This document shows positions 1 to 6,058 of a stretch of 10,633 bases of DNA, piece by piece; positions within the stretch are counted from its first letter, which is position 1, and every line of letters begins with the position of its first letter. The notes beneath the pieces are model-generated. The model saw only the letters and a program-made list of their open reading frames with translations. It made no database searches and was not told the origin of the DNA. The stretch spans positions 1 through 10,633 of the forward strand of contig QLUS01000053.1 of NCBI GenBank assembly GCA_018725535.1, given 5' to 3'. Both the position numbers and the translations under genes were made by a program. The stretch comes from Bacillota bacterium (GTDB taxonomy: Bacteria; Bacillota; UBA994).

Positions 1-52
1 GTAATGAAGATTTTTCTTTCCGCAGGCGACGCCTACGCTCCTGTCTGCCCAT
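1..52 (-). CDS. Start of an unidentified gene, cut by the window edge
   Basis: An open frame runs off the left edge. It begins with ATG at 52-50 on the minus strand, and an AGGAG ribosome binding site lies at 65-61, 8 nt upstream. Only 17 residues are visible (MGRQERRRRLRKEKSSL), a strongly basic stretch. That could be a cytoplasmic N-terminus or the positive flank of a membrane segment, but it is too short to name a family. The gene lies 45 nt downstream of the diguanylate cyclase stop on the same strand, with no convincing terminator between, so it may share that transcript. The call rests on start, ribosome site and open frame only. Confidence 0.4.
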   Translation of the reverse strand, partial: MGRQERRRRLRKEKSSL

Positions 53-97
53 ACACCCAGCTCCTCATAAATAGTATCCTTAAAGCTATTCTACTCA

Positions 98-1396
98 CTA
101 GGCTGTTTCCCTGCCTGCCTTCCCTGTTTTCTTTATCCTCTTGTTCTCGTACATTAACTCATCCGCTTTTTTGAGTAGCTCCCCGACACTGCAATTCTTT
201 TCACACAAGTCGCACTCAACAATTCCTGCACTTAGCGACAATCGATAGTTGGTATTGTTAGCAGCATTACAAGTGTCAATATTGTTCTGCAAACGGGTAA
301 GTATCGTATCCCCACTTATGGTATCCGCCTCGCTTAACATAACAACGAACTCATCTCCGCCCATGCGCGCTATAACATCCGAATTACGAAAAGTTTGCTT
401 AAGGATATCGGCAGCCGCTGCTAGAGCTCTATCTCCTTCATTGTGTCCATAATTGTCATTTATCGATTTCATCCCGTCGATATCAATAAAAACCAACCAG
501 TTTTTGGTCTGCTTTCGCTTGGTAGCATCCAGCTTTTCTGCGCCAAGGACAAAAAATCCTCTTCTATTTGCAAGTCCCGTAAGCTCATCAGTAATTGACA
601 TTTCCTTAAGCTTAAGCTCGCTTTCATCAAGCTTAGCAATCATCGCTTTCTGCTCTTTATTAATCCTATCAAGACTCAAACCTTGGCACCTCAACCGGAA
701 TAAAAGAAAGACCATCGCCAAGCCAACCGTAAAGAAGATAAACACGTGCGATATGATCATCCCGTTGATTTGCGGTTTGATCACGACAAAGCGTGTTCGC
801 GCCCATTCTCTTACAGATACGCCACCGACGATAATATCTTTCCCTAAAGTTTGAGCTGATGCCGTTCTGATTGGCACCATGTACTTAAACATGGCCTCTT
901 CTCCGTCTCCGGCGATGGCAAACCTTTCAACAAGACCACCTTTAAACATCTGTAACGCGTCGCCCTCCCATTGATCAGGGGCATCAACAGGGTTTAACGG
1001 TTGTAAGCTTACGACGCGAATGGACTTGCGGGTCAATCCATGAAGCCAGCCAAACTCAGCTTGCTGATGAATAATCGCACCGGGAGATACCTGCGTGAGT
1101 CTTAAGCCGCATGTAGTTTCCACATCTCTGTAAGGCAGTTCTGCAAAAAACGGCTCCTTCGGAATCCACTCAGACACTGGCAGATAAACTTGTCCATGCT
1201 GTTCTGCCCACAGCATAGTCGACAATACTACCTCGGTCAGCGTTTGTGCTTCCTGCTTAAACGTTGTAAGTGCATTTTGTTTGAGAGAATAGATATTCCA
1301 GCCAAGCGAAACGCAAATCAGCATAAGCCAAACCAACATCGGTAAAGCCCAAAATTTTCTTGACTTAAGGAGGAAGGTGCCTGTCCCCTTAGACAT
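98..1396 (-). CDS. Membrane diguanylate cyclase: Tll0287-like (DUF3365) sensor domain plus GGDEF
   Basis: 432 residues. The C-terminal GGDEF domain (about 269-425) should join two GTP into cyclic di-GMP. Visible motifs are DELTGLANRRG (270-280), the intact GGDEF at 346-350, and the product-inhibition I-site RNSD at 337-340, five residues upstream, so an active, feedback-inhibited enzyme is expected. The N-terminus has a membrane segment near 15-36, an extracytoplasmic region (about 40-205), a second membrane segment near 212-235 and a likely signalling coiled coil (240-268). The outer part has the VSLQPLNPVDAPDQWE signature (129-143) and YMVPIR (172-177), recalling DUF3365/Tll0287 domains. 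The CxxCH heme site usual after that second motif is absent. The ATG lies inside the HD-GYP gene's 3' end (8-nt overlap); AGGGG sits close (about 3 nt) and GGGAG 11 nt upstream. Codons 4-8 come from a GGGGACAGGCACCTT repeat-like sequence, so the first residues may be a repeat-derived extension. Cyclase assignment is firm; sensor assignment is probable. Confidence 0.9.
   Translation of the reverse strand: MSKGTGTFLLKSRKFWALPMLVWLMLICVSLGWNIYSLKQNALTTFKQEAQTLTEVVLSTMLWAEQHGQVYLPVSEWIPKEPFFAELPYRDVETTCGLRLTQVSPGAIIHQQAEFGWLHGLTRKSIRVVSLQPLNPVDAPDQWEGDALQMFKGGLVERFAIAGDGEEAMFKYMVPIRTASAQTLGKDIIVGGVSVREWARTRFVVIKPQINGMIISHVFIFFTVGLAMVFLLFRLRCQGLSLDRINKEQKAMIAKLDESELKLKEMSITDELTGLANRRGFFVLGAEKLDATKRKQTKNWLVFIDIDGMKSINDNYGHNEGDRALAAAADILKQTFRNSDVIARMGGDEFVVMLSEADTISGDTILTRLQNNIDTCNAANNTNYRLSLSAGIVECDLCEKNCSVGELLKKADELMYENKRIKKTGKAGRETA
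1374..1388 (-). repeat. GGGGACAGGCACCTT repeat-like motif inside the cyclase start
   Basis: Read on the minus strand this is GGGGACAGGCACCTT. I recall closely similar words as dispersed intergenic repeats in Clostridia-type genomes, but that is recollection and no second copy occurs in this window. Here it codes for residues 4-8 (GTGTF, starting in the GGG codon) of the diguanylate cyclase, directly after the HD-GYP stop codon. It may be a repeat insertion at the gene junction or a chance match. Confidence 0.35.
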
Positions 1397-2069
1397 CTTC
1401 CCCTATGCTCCCGGGGGATCGATTGTAGTAGTCTTTTAAACACAGCTGCTTGCGCGTGCGATCTGCTATCCATTTTTCTTTGAGTAGATTGGCAGCTTCA
1501 ATCACTGTCGGATCAAATTGTTTTTCTTTGTTGACCTGCAACTCATGATAGCATTCATCCCAAGACAGTGGTTCTCTATACGGTCTTTGGGTAATCATGG
1601 CGTCAATAGCATCCGCTACGGCGATTATCCGTGCACCTAATGGAATTCGGTTGCCCCCTAGTCCATGCGGATACCCTTTCCCGTCCCACCTTTCATGGTG
1701 ATAGAGTACAGTTTTGGCAACCCTATAGAGCAACTTAGATTTACACAGAATGTTATACCCGATTACCGGATGTTCTTTTACTTGCAGCCATTCATGCGGG
1801 AGCAGGTCCCCCGGCTTGTTCAGGATGTATTTTGGAACCGCTATTTTCCCTACATCGTGCAAATGAGCTGCAAAGTGGACATCTTCAAAGTCCACTCCCT
1901 TTACAACCAACACACGCGCCATGTCAGTGGTCATATCAGCCACTCTTGAGGAATGACCGCTTGTATATGCGTCGTTAGCTTCTAGCGCAGCAACTAGGCA
2001 TTCTATGGTGTCGTGGCACCTAGCCGATTTATGCGATAGCCGCACCACTTTCTTCTCTTTCATCCACAC
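1389..2069 (-). CDS. HD-GYP domain cyclic di-GMP phosphodiesterase
   Basis: 226 residues, almost entirely one HD-GYP domain without an attached sensor or receiver. Signature residues are HDVGK at 71-75 (metal-binding His-Asp) and HHERWDGKGYPHGL at 124-137, which carries the full HHE...GxGYP motif that separates HD-GYP from ordinary HD hydrolases. An upstream GHSSRVADM (38-46) and VADAIDAM (151-158) also fit the family. The expected reaction is hydrolysis of cyclic di-GMP to pGpG or GMP in the cytoplasm. The start is a GTG at 2069-2067 with AGGGG 8 nt upstream; the ATG two codons later is the alternative. Its stop overlaps the start of the diguanylate cyclase, so an enzyme that makes cyclic di-GMP and one that destroys it are translated as a pair. 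The input signal for this stand-alone domain must come from a partner, plausibly the cyclase's sensor. Confidence 0.9.
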   Translation of the reverse strand: MWMKEKKVVRLSHKSARCHDTIECLVAALEANDAYTSGHSSRVADMTTDMARVLVVKGVDFEDVHFAAHLHDVGKIAVPKYILNKPGDLLPHEWLQVKEHPVIGYNILCKSKLLYRVAKTVLYHHERWDGKGYPHGLGGNRIPLGARIIAVADAIDAMITQRPYREPLSWDECYHELQVNKEKQFDPTVIEAANLLKEKWIADRTRKQLCLKDYYNRSPGSIGEDV

Positions 2070-2094
2070 AACGTCTTCCCCTCACTTCAAGATA

Positions 2095-2116
2095 GGGGCA
2101 GAGCGCGCTCTGCCCC
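2095..2116 (-). terminator. Perfect GC-rich palindrome after the flavodoxin gene
   Basis: A 22-nt perfect palindrome (GGGGCAGAGC followed at once by its complement) lies 11 nt past the flavodoxin stop, in the leader of the HD-GYP gene. The stem is strong, but on the minus strand it is followed by CTATCTTG, not a run of T. It is a plausible but leaky intrinsic terminator, or an mRNA-stabilising hairpin that would partly separate the Fur-controlled flavodoxin from the cyclic di-GMP pair. A dimeric repressor site is also possible for such a symmetrical sequence. Confidence 0.5.
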
Positions 2117-2127
2117 GCAGGATGGCT

Positions 2128-2577
2128 TTATCTCCTAACGTCTCTAATAGAAGCCCCGATCTTTCTACCAAGTTCAGCACACATTGCTAAGCCCCCCGCA
2201 CTTGGTGCGTTCCTGACTATCAAACCGTCATCAACTAGCCTAAATGCGCACTTTTCCATTCGCGCCTGCCACTCTCGCATCCACTCCCCATCGCCCCAGT
2301 CATATGAGCCAAAGAGAGCCAACGGCTTGCCGTTGTGCGCAATCTTCTCCACACTTTCGATGAAAGGTTCCATATATTCTTCTTCTAGCACTTCAGCGCC
2401 CATAGAGGGGCAACCAAACGCAACCGCGTCAGCACTTGTCACGTGTTCTAGACGAGCATCCTCTACTCGCAACAAACTAACCTCAATGTTCGATGCTTGG
2501 GCTGACGCATACACCGCTTCAGCCATCTTTTTGGTGTTGCCGGTTCCGCTCCAGAATATAACCACTATTTTCCTCAT
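2128..2577 (-). CDS. Flavodoxin, iron-limitation type
   Basis: 149 residues, the size of short-chain flavodoxins. The FMN phosphate-binding loop SGTGNT is at 10-15 after a beta-strand (IVVIFW). GCPSMGAEVLEEEYM (55-69) and FGSYDWGDGEWMREW (89-103) match the family's second and third FMN-contacting loops, including the aromatic residues that stack on the flavin. It should carry low-potential electrons in the cytoplasm in place of ferredoxin. I chose ATG at 2577 because AGAGGAG sits 8 nt upstream; a GTG three codons earlier would almost touch that site. The promoter lies inside a Fur box, so the gene should be induced when iron is scarce, as is well known for flavodoxins replacing iron-sulfur ferredoxins. 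It appears to have its own promoter rather than belonging to the pyr transcript. Confidence 0.93.
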   Translation of the reverse strand: MRKIVVIFWSGTGNTKKMAEAVYASAQASNIEVSLLRVEDARLEHVTSADAVAFGCPSMGAEVLEEEYMEPFIESVEKIAHNGKPLALFGSYDWGDGEWMREWQARMEKCAFRLVDDGLIVRNAPSAGGLAMCAELGRKIGASIRDVRR

Positions 2578-2645
2578 TATGTACACTCCTCTTTAAAATG
2601 AGTTATGCCCACGCCAACGGCATACAAGTTTCTGACCTAATTGAA

Positions 2646-2692
2646 ACTATAGCGATAATGATAATGATTGTCAATATCATTATCATTATCGC
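2646..2692 (-). promoter_or_regulatory. Flavodoxin promoter overlapped by a long Fur-box palindrome
   Basis: On the minus strand the -35 TTGACA (plus 2669-2674) and the -10 TATAGT (plus 2646-2651) are separated by exactly 17 bp, a near-consensus vegetative promoter. The spacer (2652-2668) is one arm of an inverted repeat whose other arm is 2676-2692; the 17-nt arms match perfectly around a 7-nt centre that contains the -35. The core TGATAATGATTGTCA (2659-2673) matches 14 of 15 positions of the Bacillus Fur 7-1-7 consensus TGATAATNATTATCA (N not penalised), and a second, weaker overlapping copy follows at 2671-2685. Iron-loaded Fur bound here would cover -35 and spacer and block RNA polymerase. 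Confidence 0.93.
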
Positions 2693-2725
2693 ATTTCTGT
2701 AGCTTAACGTTTTGAAGAAGACTGC

Positions 2726-2952
2726 GACCACGCCTTAGGTCAAGCTTTTACGTAAGTGAATGCGCCATCCTGCAAGAACTTCAAGGGCTTACTGAGGTAG
2801 CTTTTTCTACCAAGCCACTCCTCCCTCATGAAAACTTGTACAAGTTGATCCCCAGCCACCTTACGGCCTGTGCTGGGCGGGTCTAACTCATTTAGGATTG
2901 GTCATCATATAAGTAAAGAAGACCACGGCTTAAAGCCGGGGTCTTCTTTTTT
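2726..2952 (+). ncRNA. Candidate structured RNA ending in a strong terminator
   Basis: The 389 nt between the flavodoxin and ferredoxin-like genes hold no convincing protein gene. After the Fur region, the plus strand shows a series of hairpins: GACC/GGTC (2726-2741); GGCTT/AAGCC enclosing GGTAG/CTACC with a T-rich loop (2786-2816); the perfect palindrome AACTTGTACAAGTT (2833-2846); CCCAGC/GCTGGG with inner CAC/GTG pairing possible (2851-2877); and a terminator stem (2915-2949) with six T. Hairpins plus rightward T tract suggest a small RNA made on the plus strand. The string of stems ending in an ACGGCTT...AGCCG stem also recalls the right end, or guide-RNA region, of IS200/IS605-family elements, but no transposase or TnpB remnant was found in any frame. 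I saw no clear plus-strand promoter. Function unknown. Confidence 0.35.
2915..2952. terminator. Strong intrinsic terminator, probably bidirectional
   Basis: A 10-bp outer stem (AAAGAAGACC 2915-2924 with GGTCTTCTTT 2940-2949) continues, after one A/G mismatch, into a 5-bp inner stem CGGCT/AGCCG with a 3-nt loop. The plus strand ends in TTTTTT (2947-2952). The minus strand ends in TCTTTACTT, so the same stem can end the leftward pyrB-pyrI-nitroreductase-ferredoxin transcript, whose last stop codon is at 2967. The better T tract is on the plus strand, which is odd because no rightward gene precedes it. Confidence 0.85.
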
Positions 2953-2966
2953 CTTCAAGACAGACT

Positions 2967-3734
2967 CTACTTTAGTTCGCCTTCCACGCCGACGTTAATG
3001 CTCATCACCGGCACTTTGACACCAAAGCGCTTAACGGCCTCGTTGACGATGCGGCCCAGCCCAAAGCAACAGGGGACTTTCATATGGGCGATGGTAATAC
3101 TGCGAAAGTCGTTTTGGCGAATCATCTGGGCGAGCTTATCTACATAAAGTTCGGCATTGTCGAGTTTCGGGCAGGCGATAGGGAGTGCCCTGCCTTTAAG
3201 CATCTTGCGATGGAAATCGGGGTAAGCAAAGGGCACGCAGTCAGCAGCCAGCAAGAGGTCGGCCTCGCGGAGGAACGGCGCACTCGGAGGTACTAGCATC
3301 AGCTGGATGGGCCACTGTGTAAGCTCGGAACGGCCCGCACTCGCAGGCACGTTGGCAGGTTGCTCTGCTTGGCGCTTGCCAAAAGTCTTTGGGTTTGTGC
3401 CGGGGCAGCCGCACGGCAATTCGGGCTGGTGAGGCGGCGCGTGATGCTTTGCCTCCGGCGCCGGGTGTGCTGAAGACACAGTCGGGCGCCCAATGCTCTT
3501 CAACCATTCATTGGTAGCAACTTCATCATACTCAGCAGATTCGCGGTCCTCAACGGTGAGCGCTCCGGTCGGACATTCGCCCAGACACGCGCCTAGACCA
3601 TCGCAGTATTGCTCTTTAACTAGTTTGGCCTTGCCGTCAACGATTTGCAGTGCTCCTTCAGCACACCCGGGCACACACAGCCCGCAGCCGTTACAGAGTT
3701 CTTCGTCTATCTTGATGATCTTACGTAATGCCAT
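2967..3734 (-). CDS. Ferredoxin-like iron-sulfur protein with a long C-terminal domain
   Basis: 255 residues. The N-terminal third is a ferredoxin fold. The first cluster motif is complete (C14, C17, C20, C24: CNGCGLCVPGC). The second keeps C44, C50 and C54 but has Leu at 47 where CxxCxxCxxxC would need Cys (CDGLGACLGECP), so it would bind a 3Fe-4S cluster or borrow a ligand. A linker rich in Pro and His (about 86-105) carries CGC (108-110). The C-terminal part has further cysteines at 166, 188 and a CC pair at 222-223 (VPCCFGLG), suggesting more metal or redox chemistry. I recognise this arrangement from uncharacterised 4Fe-4S proteins of anaerobes, not as a named enzyme. No membrane segment or signal peptide is seen. 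It is the last gene before the strong terminator and follows the nitroreductase by 70 nt, so it may be the electron donor for that flavoenzyme. ATG start; AAAGGGG lies about 10 nt upstream. Confidence 0.85.
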   Translation of the reverse strand: MALRKIIKIDEELCNGCGLCVPGCAEGALQIVDGKAKLVKEQYCDGLGACLGECPTGALTVEDRESAEYDEVATNEWLKSIGRPTVSSAHPAPEAKHHAPPHQPELPCGCPGTNPKTFGKRQAEQPANVPASAGRSELTQWPIQLMLVPPSAPFLREADLLLAADCVPFAYPDFHRKMLKGRALPIACPKLDNAELYVDKLAQMIRQNDFRSITIAHMKVPCCFGLGRIVNEAVKRFGVKVPVMSINVGVEGELK

Positions 3735-3804
3735 CTCTCATATCCCCTTTCAAGGTTTCTACGCACATTTTAACCTGCATATGCGCAGAATAATGTGACG
3801 GCAA

Positions 3805-4596
3805 TCACACTAGCGGGGATTTTTCTGCCGGCAAAAATACCGAGCTGTTACCTTCTTGTTGCCATGCACCGTGCATGCCGGAATTTTCAGCGGCCAGCGC
3901 AAAGTGCGCCATGGCGATACCAAGGTCAATCGCTGTGAATGCTGCGCGGCGTGTAGCCTGAAGCACAATGCGCTCTGGCGTACCACCAAAGTGCCAAGGC
4001 TGCAAATTAACGGCTGAAGGAGCGAGCCGCACGGCTTCAAGCGCTGTGTTGAGCCACGGCGGGCCGTCCAATAGAAGGGGGCCGGCGATGTCGGTCAACT
4101 TTTTGCGACGCACAAAGGTGTGCAGCAGCGCACCAAGTGCGTCTCTTTTAGACTCTGCATAGCCTAGAGCAATAATGCTGGAGATAACCTCATCAGGAGC
4201 AAGACTCAGGTGCGTCGCTAGCGTCTTGTGATGATACATCCCCGCCACCCAGCACGTCGCTATCCCTAGCGCAGTTGCCAAGAGCACGTACTGCTCGCCA
4301 ATGAATCCCGCCTCTAGCTTCCCTTCGTCCCCACTAGATGCCGGAACAACTAGCACCAAGATGGCCGTAGCGCCGCGTATTTTGCCGTAACTCCCGACAA
4401 TACCCGTAAAGACAGCGTCAAACCCAGCGGGGTCGTAGAGCAGCACCGTGCGGCAGCTGGCTAGACCGAGCGGCTGCAGGTCTTTAGTGTGTGCTAGTGC
4501 CTCTAGGATTTCGGCAGAAATAGGATGCCCTGCAAAGTTGCGAGTGGAACGCCGCTCGGGTATAGCCTTAACAAGTCGGTCAACAGAGAAACGCAC
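3805..4596 (-). CDS. Nitroreductase-family flavoprotein (TM1586 type)
   Basis: 263 residues. RRSTRNF at 15-21 is the FMN-phosphate-binding start typical of nitroreductases; GIATCWVAGM (111-120) and LAPSAVNLQPWHF (191-203) are the other recognisable family segments. Two half-domains, each with nitroreductase-like features and in one chain, fit the single-chain 'putative TM nitroreductase' family (TM1586). Expected chemistry is two-electron reduction with FMN; the natural substrate is unknown. The start is GTG at 4596-4594, chosen because AAGGAGGT sits 7 nt upstream; pyrI ends only 16 nt before it, with no terminator between. It is therefore very likely co-transcribed with pyrB and pyrI and under the same PyrR attenuator. 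A role in pyrimidine metabolism is only an inference from position. Confidence 0.85.
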   Translation of the reverse strand: MRFSVDRLVKAIPERRSTRNFAGHPISAEILEALAHTKDLQPLGLASCRTVLLYDPAGFDAVFTGIVGSYGKIRGATAILVLVVPASSGDEGKLEAGFIGEQYVLLATALGIATCWVAGMYHHKTLATHLSLAPDEVISSIIALGYAESKRDALGALLHTFVRRKKLTDIAGPLLLDGPPWLNTALEAVRLAPSAVNLQPWHFGGTPERIVLQATRRAAFTAIDLGIAMAHFALAAENSGMHGAWQQEGNSSVFLPAEKSPLV

Positions 4597-4612
4597 GTAC
4601 TTGACCTCCTTG

Positions 4613-5035
4613 CTAGTTCACTCGCGTCAGTTCTTCACAATACTCACAGACGTAACTGCGCGTCTTTTCATCGTGCAAGTGGAAAGTGGGACTGACGTCA
4701 GGGTCGGCATTGGCGACACAGCGCGGGTTCTTACAGGCGAATAACCCCTTGACTATTGCGGGAGTGGTCACGCACACTTTCCTAGCGACTCCGCAGTTCT
4801 CAATCACATTCACTGTTAGGTTGGGGTCTATAAGGCCCAGCATCGCCGTGTCCACAGCTGTGAAGTTTTCAATTTTAATAATGTCCTTCTTGCCCATGCG
4901 TTGGCTTGAAACGTTCATCAAGAGGACTACCGGGTAACCTAAGGCCGCTAAGTTAAGTTTATTAAAGATGAGTAACCCCTTCCCTGCGGCAATGTGGTCA
5001 ATCACGATACCCGCTTTAATCGCTGTTACTTCCAT
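4613..5035 (-). CDS. pyrI: Aspartate carbamoyltransferase regulatory subunit
   Basis: 140 residues, slightly shorter than the E. coli chain of 153. Zinc ligands C101, C106, C130 and C133 have exactly the spacing of E. coli PyrI (109, 114, 138, 141), in CKNPRC and CEYC. The N-terminal allosteric domain is present with IDHI (12-15), the nucleotide-site region, and NVSSQRMGKKDIIKIEN (41-57). It should bind nucleotide effectors and join PyrB trimers into the regulated holoenzyme. It starts with ATG 3 nt after the pyrB stop; its ribosome site GGGGGTGA is inside the end of pyrB, so the two subunits are translationally coupled. PyrI is missing from Bacillus, which uses an unregulated enzyme; its presence under a PyrR attenuator gives this organism two layers of control on the same step. 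Confidence 0.97.
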   Translation of the reverse strand: MEVTAIKAGIVIDHIAAGKGLLIFNKLNLAALGYPVVLLMNVSSQRMGKKDIIKIENFTAVDTAMLGLIDPNLTVNVIENCGVARKVCVTTPAIVKGLFACKNPRCVANADPDVSPTFHLHDEKTRSYVCEYCEELTRVN

Positions 5036-5038
5036 AGA

Positions 5039-5965
5039 TTAATTCACCCCCAGCAAGTGTAAGATAAGCGACATGCGCACATAAACTCCGAGCTCGGCTT
5101 GCGGGAAATACACTGCCCTGTCGTCCTTGTCCACTTCGTAGGCGATTTCATTCACGCGCGGCAAAGGATGCATCACTATCATGTCTGACTGGGCCTCGCG
5201 CATTTTCCCCGCGTCGAGAATATAGCTGTTCTTTAACCGCTGGTAATCCGCTTCATTAAAGAAGCGTTCTCGCTGGATGCGCGTCATGTACAGGACATCC
5301 ACATAAGGGAGCGCTTCTTCAAGGCGTCGGCACTCAATCATCTCACAGCTGAAACTGCGCCCAAGGTGCTGCTTCAGGCGCTCCGGCAGTACTAGTTCCT
5401 CGGGACTGACTAGGAAAAACTTAGATTCGGGATAGCGCGCCAGTGTCTCTATCAGCGAGTGAACCGTGCGCCCGAACTTAAGGTCGCCGCAGAAGGCCAC
5501 GCGCAGACCGTGTAGCCGCCCTTTATAGGTGTCGATCGTCAAAAGGTCAGTCAGGGTTTGCGTCGGGTGTTGGTGTCCGCCATCGCCACCGTTAATCACT
5601 GGCACACGCGCATAGCGCGCAGCGAGCTTAGGTGCCCCCTCCTTGGGGTGGCGCATGACTACGACATCCGCATAGCCGTCAAGCACCCGGATGGTGTCGG
5701 CGATGGATTCGCCCTTGGCGACAGCAGATGTGTTGGCGTCAGCGAAGCCGAGCACTTGCCCTCCTAGGCGCAGCATGGCCGATTCAAAACTAAGTTTAGT
5801 GCGTGTGCTTGGCTCATAAAACAGCGTGCCTAGGATGCTGCCGCGACATGAGTCAGCGTAAGCGCGGCGGTTCTGCCGCATGTCATGCGCAAGCCTTAGT
5901 ATGGCGTCGATTTCGTCGAGCGTCAGGTCGTTTGGGCTGATGAGGTGTCTTCCTTTGAGCTGCAT
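5039..5965 (-). CDS. pyrB: Aspartate carbamoyltransferase catalytic subunit
   Basis: 308 residues, the usual length. It makes N-carbamoyl-L-aspartate from carbamoyl phosphate and aspartate, the committed step of UMP synthesis. Motifs: FYEPSTRTKLSFE (49-61) with the STRT carbamoyl-phosphate loop at 53-56; the lysine of AVAKGES (K84), contributed to the neighbouring active site in the trimer; HPTQTLTDL (133-141); MTRIQRERF (227-235) and MHPLPRV (265-271) for aspartate binding. The ATG at 5965-5963 has GGGGAG 5 nt upstream. First gene of a leftward unit pyrB-pyrI-nitroreductase-ferredoxin-like protein, with a PyrR attenuator between promoter and start codon. Residues are all canonical; no truncation. 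Confidence 0.98.
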   Translation of the reverse strand: MQLKGRHLISPNDLTLDEIDAILRLAHDMRQNRRAYADSCRGSILGTLFYEPSTRTKLSFESAMLRLGGQVLGFADANTSAVAKGESIADTIRVLDGYADVVVMRHPKEGAPKLAARYARVPVINGGDGGHQHPTQTLTDLLTIDTYKGRLHGLRVAFCGDLKFGRTVHSLIETLARYPESKFFLVSPEELVLPERLKQHLGRSFSCEMIECRRLEEALPYVDVLYMTRIQRERFFNEADYQRLKNSYILDAGKMREAQSDMIVMHPLPRVNEIAYEVDKDDRAVYFPQAELGVYVRMSLILHLLGVN

Positions 5966-6024
5966 TGATACTCCCCTTCCCTTCGTAGGTTCTCCTGTGA
6001 CGCAGTCCTAAACACTACTTAGGC

Positions 6025-6058
6025 AAACCAAAAGGCCCTCCCGCGAGTTTGGAAGGGC
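6025..6058 (-). terminator. Attenuation terminator of the pyrB leader
   Basis: An 8-bp stem GCCCTTCC/GGGAGGGC (one G-U pair, 8-nt loop) followed on the minus strand by CTTTTGGTTT. It should form when UMP-loaded PyrR holds the upstream anti-antiterminator, ending transcription before pyrB. The T tract is interrupted by GG, so basal read-through is likely. Confidence 0.85.

Noticed and set aside
2578..2586. GTG at 2586 as the flavodoxin start
   Set aside because: The AGAGGAG site would almost touch this codon; ATG 2577 has proper 8-nt spacing and starts directly before the first beta-strand.
2693..2966. Remnant of a TnpB or other transposase gene in the structured region
   Set aside because: No frame gives recognisable protein; only the hairpins recall IS200/IS605 ends, so it is kept as a structured-RNA candidate.
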